A stretch of 64,000 bases of DNA from Empedobacter tilapiae (GTDB taxonomy: Bacteria; Bacteroidota; Bacteroidia; Flavobacteriales; Weeksellaceae). Position numbers and translations under genes: made by a program. Numbering within the stretch: the first letter of the stretch is position 1; each line of letters starts with the position of its first letter. The notes beneath the pieces are model-generated. The model did no database searches and had not been told where the DNA came from. It saw nothing but the letters and a program-made list of their open reading frames with translations. Location: assembly GCF_004785645.1 (NCBI RefSeq), contig NZ_SRPE01000006.1, forward strand, positions 186,001 to 250,000, read 5' to 3'. Below are positions 17,239-26,277 of the stretch, piece after piece.

Positions 17239-17266
17239 AAAAGCTATTGGTGTTCTAATAGCTTTT
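17239..17266 (+). terminator. Terminator after gpsA operon
   Basis: A 10-bp stem AAAAGCTATT / AATAGCTTTT with an 8-base loop is followed by TTT. Confidence 0.85.
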
Positions 17267-17299
17267 TTTGTATCTTAACACAGCTTAAACCAATTTACT

Positions 17300-17791
17300 A
17301 TGGATAATATTATCTCACTACTATCATCATTACTTTGTTGTTTTTTACCTTTTGCCTTAATTTTTGGAATTGCTTTTTGGGCGAGTAAATCACGCGAAAA
17401 GAAACAAAATGCTTTGTTAGCGCAAGTTCCTCCAAACGCAGATTTTAAAGCAGTTTTGCGTTATAACTTTGGAAATCAACAATCAAAATTCTTGAAAATG
17501 AAAGCGTTTCAAGGAAGTGGTGTTTTATATGTTTTAGACGATCAAATACATTATATCACTACAAATAATCCCAATGATAATTTTATTTTCGATCTGAAAA
17601 CTTCACAAATCAATTGGATTGGTGTTAATCTCTCAAATGGTTTGTTGGAATGGTTTCAATTAAAAAATGGAGAAAAAGATTATTATTTCAATGTTGAAAC
17701 TGGCATGTTTATTTTTAATACGAATTCCAAAAAAATGAAAACAACGCAAGTTTTTAATTACTTGAAAGAAGCTCAGAAAAAATATCAATAA
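17300..17791 (+). CDS. Membrane-anchored protein, possible PH-like domain
   Basis: This 163-residue protein has one N-terminal membrane segment (about 8-28, SSLLCCFLPFALIFGIAFWA) and a soluble domain rich in beta strands (VLYVLDDQIHYITTNN, INWIGVNLSNGLLEWFQL), ending in a helix (QVFNYLKEAQKKY). The order of strands then a C-terminal helix is like bacterial PH/GRAM-type domains, which I infer from pattern only. I do not recognise the family. It is followed within a few bases by a terminator that separates it from folD. Confidence 0.7.
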   Translation: MDNIISLLSSLLCCFLPFALIFGIAFWASKSREKKQNALLAQVPPNADFKAVLRYNFGNQQSKFLKMKAFQGSGVLYVLDDQIHYITTNNPNDNFIFDLKTSQINWIGVNLSNGLLEWFQLKNGEKDYYFNVETGMFIFNTNSKKMKTTQVFNYLKEAQKKYQ

Positions 17792-17795
17792 TGCT

Positions 17796-17822
17796 AAAAC
17801 CACTTCACGACGAAGTGGTTTT
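17796..17822 (+). terminator. Terminator between the 17300 gene and folD
   Basis: An 11-bp stem AAAACCACTTC / GAAGTGGTTTT has loop ACGAC, then T's. It lies inside the open frame upstream of folD and argues against a long folD N terminus. Confidence 0.85.
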
Positions 17823-17881
17823 TCTATTTAATCAAAAAATCATCAACTCAAAACTTAATGATTTATTTTCCAATTTGTCCG

Positions 17882-17889
17882 TATCTTTG
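17882..17889 (+). promoter_or_regulatory. -7 box TATCTTTG for folD
   Basis: A perfect TAnnTTTG match, 18 bases before the chosen folD ATG (17908). Confidence 0.6.
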
Positions 17890-17907
17890 CGCAAACACAA
17901 CAAAACA

Positions 17908-18783
17908 ATGCAAATTTTAGACGGTATTAAACTAGCGAAAGAGATCAAACAAGAGATCAAGGAGCTGGTGCAGAATTACAAGGACCAAGGAGTTCGTGTA
18001 CCACATTTGGGTGCAATTTTAGTAGGAAGCAATGGAGCTTCTCAAACCTATGTTGACAATAAAATCAAGGATTGTCATTTTGTAGGTTTCGAATCATCAG
18101 AATTACGTTTGCCTGATACAATTTCTCAAGAAGATTTAATTGCAGAAATTGAAAAATGGAACAATGATGATACATTGGACGGATTTATCGTACAATTACC
18201 ATTGCCAAAACACATCGATCAAGAAGCAGTTATCAATGCGATTGATCCTAAGAAAGATGTAGATGGTTTTCATCCAATGAATTTCGGTAAAATGGCGTTA
18301 GAAATGGAAACATTTTTACCTGCTACTCCTTACGGAATTATGGAAATGTTAGAGCGTTACAATATTGATACAGCTGGTAAACATACAGTTGTGATTGGTC
18401 GTTCTCGCATCGTTGGTCGCCCAATGAGTATTTTGATGAGTAAAAACGGAAATCCTGGAAACAGTACGGTTACATTAACTCATTCAAAAACAAAAAATTT
18501 AGAACAATTTACAAAAGAAGCTGACATTGTGATCACTGCTTTAGGTGTTCCAGGTTTCTTAAAAGCAGATATGGTAAAAGATGGAGCGGTTATCGTTGAC
18601 GTAGGAATTACACGCGTTGATGACGAAACTAATCCACGAGGATTTAGATTAGCTGGTGATGTAGATTTTGATAATGTAAAAGAAAAAGCATCGTGGATAA
18701 CGCCAGTTCCAGGAGGAGTTGGACCTATGACACGTGCTATGTTATTGAAGAATACATTGTTAGCATGCAACAACAAAAAATAA
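17908..18783 (+). CDS. folD: Methylenetetrahydrofolate dehydrogenase/cyclohydrolase
   Basis: This bifunctional enzyme interconverts 5,10-methylene- and 10-formyl-tetrahydrofolate with NADP, supplying one-carbon units. Signatures seen are VGSNGASQTYVDNKIKDC (with the catalytic Lys), FIVQLPLPKHID, DPKKDVDGFHPMN and the cofactor motif VIGRSRIVGRP, ending with TPVPGGVGPMTRAMLL. The frame is open 39 codons further upstream, but that stretch contains a terminator and the promoter box at 17882. ATG 17908 gives a family-like MQILDGIKLAKEI and 291 residues. queE follows after four bases. Confidence 0.96.
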   Translation: MQILDGIKLAKEIKQEIKELVQNYKDQGVRVPHLGAILVGSNGASQTYVDNKIKDCHFVGFESSELRLPDTISQEDLIAEIEKWNNDDTLDGFIVQLPLPKHIDQEAVINAIDPKKDVDGFHPMNFGKMALEMETFLPATPYGIMEMLERYNIDTAGKHTVVIGRSRIVGRPMSILMSKNGNPGNSTVTLTHSKTKNLEQFTKEADIVITALGVPGFLKADMVKDGAVIVDVGITRVDDETNPRGFRLAGDVDFDNVKEKASWITPVPGGVGPMTRAMLLKNTLLACNNKK

Positions 18784-18787
18784 AATT

Positions 18788-19435
18788 ATGATACACATTG
18801 CATCAACAACTGCAGAAGAACAACAATTGATTCAAGAAGGGAAATTATTACCTGTGATGGAGCATTTTTACACAATTCAAGGTGAGGGAATGTATACAGG
18901 TGTGGCTTCTTATTTTATTCGATTAGGAGGTTGTGATGTTGGTTGCCATTGGTGCGATGTAAAAGACAGTTGGGATGCTGAAAAGCATCCCTTAACTAAT
19001 GTGGATGTATTGGTAGATTTGGCAACTTCTCAAGCCAAAACAATCATCATTACTGGAGGAGAACCTTTGATGTGGGATTTGACTTATTTAACAAAAAAAC
19101 TACACGAAAAAGGTGCAAGAATCCATATTGAAACTTCGGGTGCTTATCCGTTAAGTGGAGAAATTGATTGGGTTTGTCTTTCTCCCAAAAAATTAATGTT
19201 GCCGTTAGACGAAGTTTGCGAAGCTGCAAATGAATTGAAGTGTATTGTGTTCAATAATCACGATTTTCAATTTGCTGAAGAACAAGCCGCTCGTGTTGGA
19301 AAAGATTGTACACTTTTCTTACAAACAGAATGGAGCAAACGCGACAAAAATCTTCCATTGATTGTGGAATATGTAAAAGAAAATCCGAAATGGCGTTACT
19401 CTTTACAAACACACAAATATTTGGATATTCCTTAG
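18788..19435 (+). CDS. queE: 7-carboxy-7-deazaguanine synthase (radical SAM)
   Basis: QueE converts 6-carboxytetrahydropterin to 7-carboxy-7-deazaguanine on the way to queuosine in tRNA. The 4Fe-4S ligands are Cys49, Cys53 and Cys56 (C-x3-C-x2-C in GGCDVGCHWCDVK), the short-spaced QueE form. FYTIQGEGMYTG before it and TIIITGGEPLMWD after it are family blocks for substrate and SAM binding. It has 215 residues. No other queuosine genes are here; it is probably transcribed with folD, whose link to pterin chemistry is suggestive only. Confidence 0.93.
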   Translation: MIHIASTTAEEQQLIQEGKLLPVMEHFYTIQGEGMYTGVASYFIRLGGCDVGCHWCDVKDSWDAEKHPLTNVDVLVDLATSQAKTIIITGGEPLMWDLTYLTKKLHEKGARIHIETSGAYPLSGEIDWVCLSPKKLMLPLDEVCEAANELKCIVFNNHDFQFAEEQAARVGKDCTLFLQTEWSKRDKNLPLIVEYVKENPKWRYSLQTHKYLDIP

Positions 19436-19527
19436 GAATTTATCTGTTTAAAATCAGTTCTATTTAGACTGAGTAAACTTTTTTAAGTAACTGAATTTCA
19501 TTATTTTTATATCAAACAAAAAATTGA

Positions 19528-20052
19528 ATGATGAAAAAAATAGTTTTGATGAGTTTTGCAGCGATTTTGGTGATGAGCTGTGGAGATTCTAAAAAAGAGG
19601 AATCTACTCAACCTGAAATTGATTATAGTACAGCTCCAAAAGAAGATTCTGAGGCTTCTACATCAGCACCTGCAACAAATAATCATATTGTCTTGAAAGC
19701 TGGTGATGATATGCGCTATGATAAATCTGAATTTACAGTAAAAGCTGGTGAAGAAGTTACCTTAATTCTAATGAATGCTGGTGAAATGTCAAAAGAAGGA
19801 ATGGGACATAACTTTATTTTATTAAAACCAGGTTCTGATGCTTCTGCTTTTGCGAATACAGCTGCTTCAGCTAAGGCGACAGATTATATTCCGACTGAAT
19901 TACAATCAGAAATTATTGCACACACAAAATTGTTAGGAGGTAAAGAGAATGATCAAATCAAATTTACCTTAGAAGAAGGTACGTACGACTTTTTGTGCTC
20001 TTTCCCTGGACATTTTGCAACAATGAATGGAAAAATAAAAGCTGTTAAATAA
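19528..20052 (+). CDS. Azurin-like blue copper lipoprotein
   Basis: This cupredoxin for periplasmic electron transfer is anchored by a lipoprotein signal (VMSC, Cys18). The type-1 copper ligands are visible: His94 in GHNFIL, Cys157, His162 and Met166 in LCSFPGHFATMNG. A Ser/Thr/Glu-rich linker (about 20-52) separates the anchor from the domain, as in lipid-anchored azurins. At 174 residues it is longer than classical azurin because of that linker. It stands alone. Partners could be cytochrome peroxidases or respiratory complexes, none of which are in the window. Confidence 0.92.
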   Translation: MMKKIVLMSFAAILVMSCGDSKKEESTQPEIDYSTAPKEDSEASTSAPATNNHIVLKAGDDMRYDKSEFTVKAGEEVTLILMNAGEMSKEGMGHNFILLKPGSDASAFANTAASAKATDYIPTELQSEIIAHTKLLGGKENDQIKFTLEEGTYDFLCSFPGHFATMNGKIKAVK

Positions 20053-20158
20053 AATAAATAATTATTCTTCTGTCAAATTTATTTTTGGCATAAATATTGA
20101 AATATACATTAGCGTATAAGATTTAGTAGAGTAAATTTTGTCCTCATGTGTTAATTTT

Positions 20159-20181
20159 AAGCCTGTTTTTATAACAGGCTT
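20159..20181 (+). terminator. Terminator downstream of the azurin gene
   Basis: A 9-bp stem AAGCCTGTT / AACAGGCTT is followed by eight T's. It lies ~107 bases after the azurin stop, so the transcript would have a long 3' tail. Confidence 0.85.
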
Positions 20182-20282
20182 TTTTTTGTAATAATTTGAA
20201 ATTTAATAATTTAACAGTTTTTATTCTTTTTTTTTTGTGATTATAGTTTTAACTTGTTCATTAACAACAAAAAATTACTATT

Positions 20283-22016
20283 ATGGCAAGAAATGTTTCT
20301 CATCAAATTGTAGAATTATTAGAAAAAGCAAATATTAAACGTGTGTATGCTGTTACTGGAGATAGCTTAAACTTTTTTAATATAGCTGTCAAGCAATCCG
20401 ATAATATAGATTGGGTTCATGTACGTCATGAAGAAGTTGGAGCATATGCAGCGACCGCAGAATCTGAATTAGATGGAATAGGCTGTTGTGCTGGAAGTTC
20501 TGGTCCAGGTCACGTTCATTTAATCAATGGAGTTTATGAAGCTCATAAATCTCGAACACCTTTACTTGTTATAGCATCTACTATTCCAACAATTGAATTT
20601 GGAACAGATTATTTTCAAGAAACTAATACTATAAAGCTTTTTGATGATTGTAGCTGTTATAATCAAATTATTACTCGTCCAGAGCAAGTTCAACGTATTG
20701 TTCAAACAGCTATACAACATGCTATTTCAAAAAAAGATGTTGCCGTTATTGGACTTCCTGGAGATATTGCAGAAATGGATGCTATTGAAGAGGCTTATAC
20801 TAACACTTTCTTTTTCAATAATCCTATTATTATTCCAAATCAAACTGAATTAGATCTAGCTTCTCAACTTATTAATAAAGCTAAACGAGTAACTTTATTT
20901 TGTGGAATCGGAGCTTCTGAAGCAAATCAAGAAATTATTGAATTTTCTAAAAAATTAAATGCACCTGTTGGGTATTCTTTTAAAGGAAAAATGAGCATAC
21001 AACCAAATAACCCAAATGAAGTAGGAATGACAGGGCTATTAGGTCAACCTTCTGCTTACCATGCAATGCACAAAGCAGATTTGATTATTTTAATTGGTAC
21101 GGATTTTCCTTATAAGGATTTTATTCCAACTGATAAAAAAATTATCCAGATTGATTCAGAAGGGTCTAAGATAGGAAGACGAGCAAAAGTTGATTTAGGC
21201 TTAATTGGAAATGCAAAAGAAACTATACAAGAATTATTAAGATTAGTCGAGACAAAAGAAAATAGAGATTTTCTTGATAGTCAATTAGAATTGTACAAAA
21301 AAGTATTAGAAAACAAATTAACATATGTACATGACAAAGGGTCTAATAATGCTATACAACCTGAGTACACAGCATATTTACTTGATGAATTAGCAACAAA
21401 AGATGCCATTTTTACAGTTGATACAGGAATGTGTTGTGTTTGGGGAGCTCGTTATATTACAGGAACTGGAGAACGTAAGATGTTGGGTTCGTTTAATCAT
21501 GGATCTATGGCTAACGCAATGCCTCAGGCCATTGGTGCGCAGATGGTTTATCCAGAAAAACAAGTTATTGCAATGTGTGGAGATGGAGGGATTTCGATGT
21601 TATTGGGTGATTTAGCAACAATTAAACAATATAATTTACCTATCAAAATAATTGTTTTTAATAATCGAACACTAGGAATGGTAAAATTAGAGATGGAAGT
21701 TGCAGGTCTACCAGATAATGAAACAGATATGGAAAATCCTGATTTTGCTTTAATAGGAAAAGCAATGGGGATAGAAAGTGAAGCAATTAGAAATCCTGAT
21801 GATTTGCCTGAAGCAATAGGAAGGGCTTTTGCACATAAAGGACCTTATTTATTAAATGTTTTCACGAATCCAAATGCCTTAGCAATGCCCCCAAAAATAG
21901 ATTTTAATCAAATGATAGGAATGACAAAATCCATGGCTAAATTAATGTTAGGAGGAAAAATGGATGAAGTAATGGATACGATAAAATCAAATTACAAACA
22001 TCTTAAAGATTTATAA
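20283..22016 (+). CDS. poxB: Pyruvate oxidase / pyruvate:quinone oxidoreductase
   Basis: This thiamin-diphosphate flavoenzyme turns pyruvate into acetate and CO2 and passes electrons to quinone at the membrane. The catalytic Glu is Glu50 in RHEEVGAYAA, the ThDP/metal motif runs from Gly433-Asp434-Gly435 to Asn460-Asn461, and GYFQETH-like YFQETNT and GSCGPG-like GSSGPGHVHLINGV follow E. coli PoxB. The C-terminal ~35 residues (MTKSMAKLMLGGKMDEVMDT) may be the lipid-activated amphipathic tail. At 577 residues it is full length. It is two bases from a frameshifted MFS gene. Confidence 0.9.
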   Translation: MARNVSHQIVELLEKANIKRVYAVTGDSLNFFNIAVKQSDNIDWVHVRHEEVGAYAATAESELDGIGCCAGSSGPGHVHLINGVYEAHKSRTPLLVIASTIPTIEFGTDYFQETNTIKLFDDCSCYNQIITRPEQVQRIVQTAIQHAISKKDVAVIGLPGDIAEMDAIEEAYTNTFFFNNPIIIPNQTELDLASQLINKAKRVTLFCGIGASEANQEIIEFSKKLNAPVGYSFKGKMSIQPNNPNEVGMTGLLGQPSAYHAMHKADLIILIGTDFPYKDFIPTDKKIIQIDSEGSKIGRRAKVDLGLIGNAKETIQELLRLVETKENRDFLDSQLELYKKVLENKLTYVHDKGSNNAIQPEYTAYLLDELATKDAIFTVDTGMCCVWGARYITGTGERKMLGSFNHGSMANAMPQAIGAQMVYPEKQVIAMCGDGGISMLLGDLATIKQYNLPIKIIVFNNRTLGMVKLEMEVAGLPDNETDMENPDFALIGKAMGIESEAIRNPDDLPEAIGRAFAHKGPYLLNVFTNPNALAMPPKIDFNQMIGMTKSMAKLMLGGKMDEVMDTIKSNYKHLKDL

Positions 22017-22018
22017 TT

Positions 22019-23265
22019 ATGAGTTCGACTTCCATTACACAATCCAGTAAGAAACTCTTTATCATAGCTTGGTCTTTAGGATTAATCTTCTACTTTATTG
22101 ATTATGCTACTCGTTCTGCTCCATCATTAATGATAAAGGATTTAGTAGAAAACTTTGCTGTCTCTAATGAAAATGTGGTATCCTTAGTAGGAACTTATTA
22201 TTATACTTATGCGATTTGTGCATTAATTGCAGGGATTTGTTTAGATAAATTTGGAGCTAAATATTCCATGTGTGCTGGGTGTTTTATACTAGGAATTGGA
22301 TGTCTTCTATTTATTATTTCTTCTGAATTTGTTGGACTAACAGGGAGATTATTACAAGGAGCTGGTAGTGCATTTGCCTTTCCTGGTTGTGTATATTTAG
22401 CTACAAAAGGTTTTTCTGCAAAATCATTAGCTACTGCTATTGGTTTTACGCAGTGTATTGGAATGTTAGGTGGTGCAGCAGGACAATTTGTTGTTGAACC
22501 AATGTTAGCAAATGGTTTAAGTTATAAAGCTTTTTGGATAAGTGCTGGTATTTTATGTGTAATTCCTGCAATTGCAATGTTAATTATTACTCCAAAAGCT
22601 TCGGTAGAAGAAATCGAAAAAAGTAAAAAGACTTCTTTTATTGAACCTTTTAAAATAATTTTTAGTAATAAAGATTCATGGCTTTCTGGAGCTATTTCAG
22701 GATTATTATTTATTCCAACAACAATATTTGCGATGACCTGGGCAGTTCCATTCTTTAAATTAGACTTAGGATTTGATGCACATACTGCTGCTATAACTGC
22801 CGCTATGGCATCCTTAGGTTGGGTTTTGGTTGTCCTTTAATGGGATATTTAACAGATAGAATAGAAGAGAGAAAGCCTATTATTTTAATAGGTTGTATTG
22901 GGATGATTATAATGTTGCTTCAATTAATCTATTTTTCTGATTTAATGAATCCAAAAATTACTTTATTTGTTTTTGGTGTATTTTCTGGAGTAGCAATGAT
23001 TCCTTATTCAATCATAAAAGAAGCAAATCCTGATTATGTAAAAGGCTCAGCAACTGGAGTTCAAAACTTTTTAACTTTTGGTGTAACTTCTTTCATAAGC
23101 CCTATATTTGCTAAAATGTATGGTAATAAAATCACAATCGTTACAGATAAATTAGGACATTTTCATGATGCTATTTGGTTCTGGATAATTGGAATATTTA
23201 TTGCAATTATTCTCACAGTATTAGTAAAAGAAACTGGTCATAAAACAAAAAGCTCTGCTAATTAG
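22019..23265 (+). pseudogene. MFS transporter, single-base frameshift
   Basis: The first frame (22019-22840) encodes the N-terminal half of a major facilitator: helices from IIAWSLGLIFYFIDYATRS, GICLDKFGAKYS as the loop 2-3 motif, and GRLLQGAGSAFAFPG. It breaks at ASLGWVLVVL-stop. The frame beginning near 22819 carries on as GFGCPLMGYLTDRIEERKP with the last helices to 23265. Adding one G in the GGG run at 22821-22823 restores ASLGWGFGCPLMGYLTDR and a normal ~415-residue transporter. Deletion in the genome or a homopolymer error are both possible. Its poxB linkage suggests an organic acid substrate, by inference. Confidence 0.85.
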
Positions 23266-23275
23266 CAGAGCTTTT
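23248..23275 (+). terminator. Terminator after poxB-MFS
   Basis: A 12-bp stem (23248-23259 / 23264-23275, core AGCTCTGCT) has loop AATT and T's. The MFS stop codon lies inside it. Confidence 0.88.
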
Positions 23276-23303
23276 TTTATTTTCAATAAATTTTCTTAAA
23301 TTT

Positions 23304-23331
23304 TGTAACCTTTTTAGAAACCTTGAGTCTA
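23304..23331 (+). promoter_or_regulatory. ECF-type promoter TGTAACC-N16-GTCTA
   Basis: TGTAACC (23304-23310) and GTCTA (23327-23331) are spaced like -35 and -10 of extracytoplasmic-function sigma promoters (AAC core in the -35). The sigma gene starts 26 bases downstream, which suggests autoregulation. Confidence 0.5.
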
Positions 23332-23356
23332 TTAAATAAGAAAGCAATTAACACAC

Positions 23357-23932
23357 GTGAAATTATTTGTATTAAATCGAAAAAGTAAAGAAGAAATTTT
23401 AGTCGAACGGCTAAAAAAGAACGATGCTTTGGCGCAAAAAGAACTCTACGAACAAAACTCGAAAAAAATGTTGAGTATTTGTAGAAGTTATATAGAAGAC
23501 ATGCATTATGCAGAAGACTGTATGATTAATGGTTTTTGTAAAGTTTTTAATCATATTCAAAAGTTTCAAAGTAAAGGAAGTTTTGAAGGTTGGATGCGTC
23601 GTATAATGGTAAATGAATGTTTAACATTTTTGCGTGCAAATAAAACACTTATTTATGTAGATGATGTAAGAGTTGCGAACTATGATGAGGTAGATGATGA
23701 AATAGAGGAAACGTGGTTAAATTTTAATGTGCAAGAAGTATTAGATCAACTTTCAGAACCTTATAGATTGGTATTTAATCTTCATATTCTCGAAGATTAT
23801 TCGCACCAAGAAATTGCAGAAATGCTTAATATTTCGGTATCAACAAGCAAAACACAATTGTTTCGTGCAAAAGCAAAACTGAAAGAGATTGTTCTAAGTA
23901 AAAAGAAAATGACAAATGAAAAACAACGATAA
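23357..23932 (+). CDS. ECF RNA polymerase sigma factor
   Basis: This is a sigma-70-family group IV factor. Region 2 is at about residues 25-95 (YEQNSKKMLSICRSYIED, FEGWMRRIMVNECLTFLR) and region 4 at about 125-180 (LSEPYRLVFNLHILEDYSHQ, EIAEMLNISVSTSKTQLFRA). It starts with GTG at 23357. The next gene, an anti-sigma-like membrane protein, begins 17 bases before its end. The pair would sense envelope state and switch transcription. The preceding TGTAACC-N16-GTCTA may be its own promoter. Confidence 0.92.
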   Translation: MKLFVLNRKSKEEILVERLKKNDALAQKELYEQNSKKMLSICRSYIEDMHYAEDCMINGFCKVFNHIQKFQSKGSFEGWMRRIMVNECLTFLRANKTLIYVDDVRVANYDEVDDEIEETWLNFNVQEVLDQLSEPYRLVFNLHILEDYSHQEIAEMLNISVSTSKTQLFRAKAKLKEIVLSKKKMTNEKQR

Positions 23933-24581
23933 AATATCAAACTATATAAAAGGAGATTTGGAAAATCGTGAACTAAATCCTTCTCATGATGCTTGGGATA
24001 GAATTCAGGCTCGTATGGATGTCGCTCCAGCACCTCGAAAATCTAATTTCAAATGGTGGTTGTCGGTTGCTGCAGTCGCTTTATTCACTATTTCTACATC
24101 AGTTTATCTATTGATGATGAATCAATCTATAAATGATGATCCAAAAGAATTTGTTAATCATCAAGAAGAGAATAATTTTCAACAGATTCAATCAGATTCT
24201 AATACAATTCATTCTTCAGAATCAATTTTAGCAAATAATGAAAAAGTTGATTCTTCTAAAAAAGAAGTTGAGATTCCACGAGAAGATGAGAAAAAGCCAC
24301 TAAAACATGGTAAAGTACAAGTTGCTATCAATGAAGAGTCGCAACAGGTTGAAATGACTTTTCCGACAAAGAAAGAAGTTAGTCAAGTAAAGAAAGAAGA
24401 TTTGAAAGTTGAAGCTCAACAAAAGAAAAATCTAGCAGCAAATACTGCAACTGATTCTATAAAGAATAATAAAAAGAAAAAGAATTTTGTAGATCCAAAT
24501 ATGTTATTGTATTCTATAGAAAATAAAGAAAATCTAAAAGAGTCTAATCAATCACGAGTGGTTTCTATAGGCTTCAAATAA
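23916..24581 (+). CDS. Anti-sigma-like single-pass membrane protein
   Basis: This 221-residue protein has a cytoplasmic N terminus with PSHDAWDRIQARMD (about 22-35), one membrane helix (about 47-67, WLSVAAVALFTISTSVYLLM) and a periplasmic Lys/Glu-rich stretch. The DAW..I motif followed by one helix is shared with the fused protein at 37487-38827, which also sits next to an ECF sigma gene. Near the end both carry a matching motif, FVDPNMLL here. It overlaps the sigma gene by 17 bases. Anti-sigma function is inferred from layout. Confidence 0.75.
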   Translation: MKNNDKISNYIKGDLENRELNPSHDAWDRIQARMDVAPAPRKSNFKWWLSVAAVALFTISTSVYLLMMNQSINDDPKEFVNHQEENNFQQIQSDSNTIHSSESILANNEKVDSSKKEVEIPREDEKKPLKHGKVQVAINEESQQVEMTFPTKKEVSQVKKEDLKVEAQQKKNLAANTATDSIKNNKKKKNFVDPNMLLYSIENKENLKESNQSRVVSIGFK

Positions 24582-24609
24582 TCATTCAAATTAATTAAAT
24601 AACAAGATT

Positions 24610-25650
24610 ATGATAAAAAAACTTATCGTAGCAGGATTATTATGTCTATCGGCTACATCTATATACGCTCAGAAATTTACATTTGATTTGAATGATAAAA
24701 ATGATGAGAAAATTAGTCCAATAGTAAAAGATCGTATTAGTGAATTTACTTTAGTCATTCGCCAAATTGTTCAAGAAGAAAAGTCTGCAATGGAAAAGAA
24801 AATTGCAGCTATAGACAAAGAGTTAGCGGAAGGTAAATTAAATGCTTCGGAAGCAACAGCAAAGAAAGAAGCTATTGCAAGTGTATATTCAGGAACTATT
24901 AATGATCGTATTCAAGAGGTTAATTTCAATTTAGATGATATTATTAAGCAGCAAGTTGCTTTTTCTATAATGAATGGAGAAGATCCAATAACACCAAAAA
25001 CGAAACAAGATGTAACGAAACGTTATAGAATTGTTAATCAGATTAATGGGTACGGGTCTTTTGGTTACATGGCATTCACAGGAAAAAAAGATGAAGAATT
25101 AAACAAACACGAAAAATTCTCAAGTAATCTTACAGCTGGTTTAATTTATGAAAGACAATTATCATTAACGAGCCCCTTAAATTTTTTAGCAGGAGGTTTA
25201 TTTTCATGGAGAACATATCGTATTGATGATGATATGCGTTTTAATCGTGATGAAAATGGAAATGTCGGTTTAGTAAAAAATGAAAAGTCATTAGATAAAT
25301 CAAAATTGCGTTCTGCATATTTTATGGTTCCTGTAGGGTTTAAATATAATTTTTCTAAAGTGAAAAATATAACAGAAGATTTCGCTTATCGTCCGCAAGG
25401 AAAACATTATGTAGCAGCTTACTTATATGGAGGAACCTTATTGTCTTCTAATAATATCTATAAAGGAGATGGAGTTCGTAATAAAGAACGTGGAAACTAT
25501 AATGTAAATAATTTTATCTACGGAGCTGAAATAACAATTGGTTTAGGATTAGTAGATGTATTTGTAAGAAAAGATTTTAATAACTATTTTAAAGATAATA
25601 CGTTCGATAATCGTAAAATGCTTCAGTTTGGCATAAATCTTGGTTTATAA
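24610..25650 (+). CDS. Outer-membrane beta-barrel protein of the ECF operon
   Basis: A signal peptide (ending SIYAQ) is followed by a helical, probably coiled-coil region (about 35-95, EEKSAMEKKIAAIDKELAEG) and then alternating hydrophobic strands with aromatic girdles (YGSFGYMAFTG, NLTAGLIYERQLS, MLQFGINLGL). A C-terminal hydrophobic residue and the final strand fit an outer-membrane barrel of about 8-10 strands. It is 28 bases behind the anti-sigma-like gene. It could be the target or sensor of that system. I know no specific family name. Confidence 0.75.
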   Translation: MIKKLIVAGLLCLSATSIYAQKFTFDLNDKNDEKISPIVKDRISEFTLVIRQIVQEEKSAMEKKIAAIDKELAEGKLNASEATAKKEAIASVYSGTINDRIQEVNFNLDDIIKQQVAFSIMNGEDPITPKTKQDVTKRYRIVNQINGYGSFGYMAFTGKKDEELNKHEKFSSNLTAGLIYERQLSLTSPLNFLAGGLFSWRTYRIDDDMRFNRDENGNVGLVKNEKSLDKSKLRSAYFMVPVGFKYNFSKVKNITEDFAYRPQGKHYVAAYLYGGTLLSSNNIYKGDGVRNKERGNYNVNNFIYGAEITIGLGLVDVFVRKDFNNYFKDNTFDNRKMLQFGINLGL

Positions 25651-25698
25651 TAAACAACTTAAACATAGTTTTATAACATAACATTTTTATATAATTAG

Positions 25699-25716
25699 CC
25701 TCAGTTTTTTCTGAGG
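25699..25716 (+). terminator. Short terminator after the ECF operon
   Basis: A 6-bp stem CCTCAG / CTGAGG with a T6 loop is followed by a T run. Confidence 0.7.
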
Positions 25717-25782
25717 TTTTTTATTTGTAAAAAAATAGAAATCAAAACTCAAAAAAATGTAAATTAGTAAAAACCAAAAACA

Positions 25783-26232
25783 ATGATAAAATCAAAACTT
25801 AGTTGGCAAACAATCATTCCAATTATCATTTTTTTAATTTTAATGATAATCAACTTTATGTTTGTTAAAACATTTTGGTTTGGAGGAAGTTTTTGGATTG
25901 AGGAACCTTTTTTACGAATTGGGATTTTTATGGTTTCATTATTAGTATCTATGTCCATTTTATATGATTTAACGTTTAACTTAACTTTATTTAAGTTGAA
26001 AGAAGAAACTTTTGAAATTAGAACAATTTTTAAAAAAGATGAAATTCCATATCGTGCGATTTATTATTTATACGAAGAAGAGGATATTTTACGTCTCAAA
26101 AGAAATCAAATTTTAACTATTCAAACCAAAAAATCAAAATTTAGATTACGTAGTTTTTTTGATTCGAATTATGATGAGGTAAAAAATAAATTGACCGAAA
26201 AAGCTGAACAATTTGTAAATTTATTGGCTTAA
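25783..26232 (+). CDS. Two-helix membrane protein, possible bacterial PH domain
   Basis: This 149-residue protein has two N-terminal membrane helices (about 10-30 and 43-66), then a charged domain with FKLKEETFEIRTIFKKDEIP and IYYLYEEEDILRLKRNQI, a strand pattern like the bPH family found after two helices. The end (FFDSNYDEVKNKLTEKAEQF) is a helix. It stands alone between two terminators. Function is unknown, and the PH assignment is inference from topology. Confidence 0.7.
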   Translation: MIKSKLSWQTIIPIIIFLILMIINFMFVKTFWFGGSFWIEEPFLRIGIFMVSLLVSMSILYDLTFNLTLFKLKEETFEIRTIFKKDEIPYRAIYYLYEEEDILRLKRNQILTIQTKKSKFRLRSFFDSNYDEVKNKLTEKAEQFVNLLA

Positions 26233-26277
26233 TAACTAAAAAAACGTCGCTTATAGAGCGACGTTTTTTTTAGTTAT
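26232..26277. terminator. Bidirectional terminator
   Basis: A stem of more than 18 bp (core AACGTCGCT / AGCGACGTT, with flanking A/T and TAACTA/TAGTTA) separates two convergent genes. Both stop codons lie in its arms. Confidence 0.88.

Noticed and set aside
17791-17907. FolD starting 39 codons further upstream
   Set aside because: The extension contains a clear terminator (17796-17822) and the TATCTTTG promoter box. ATG 17908 gives the family N terminus.
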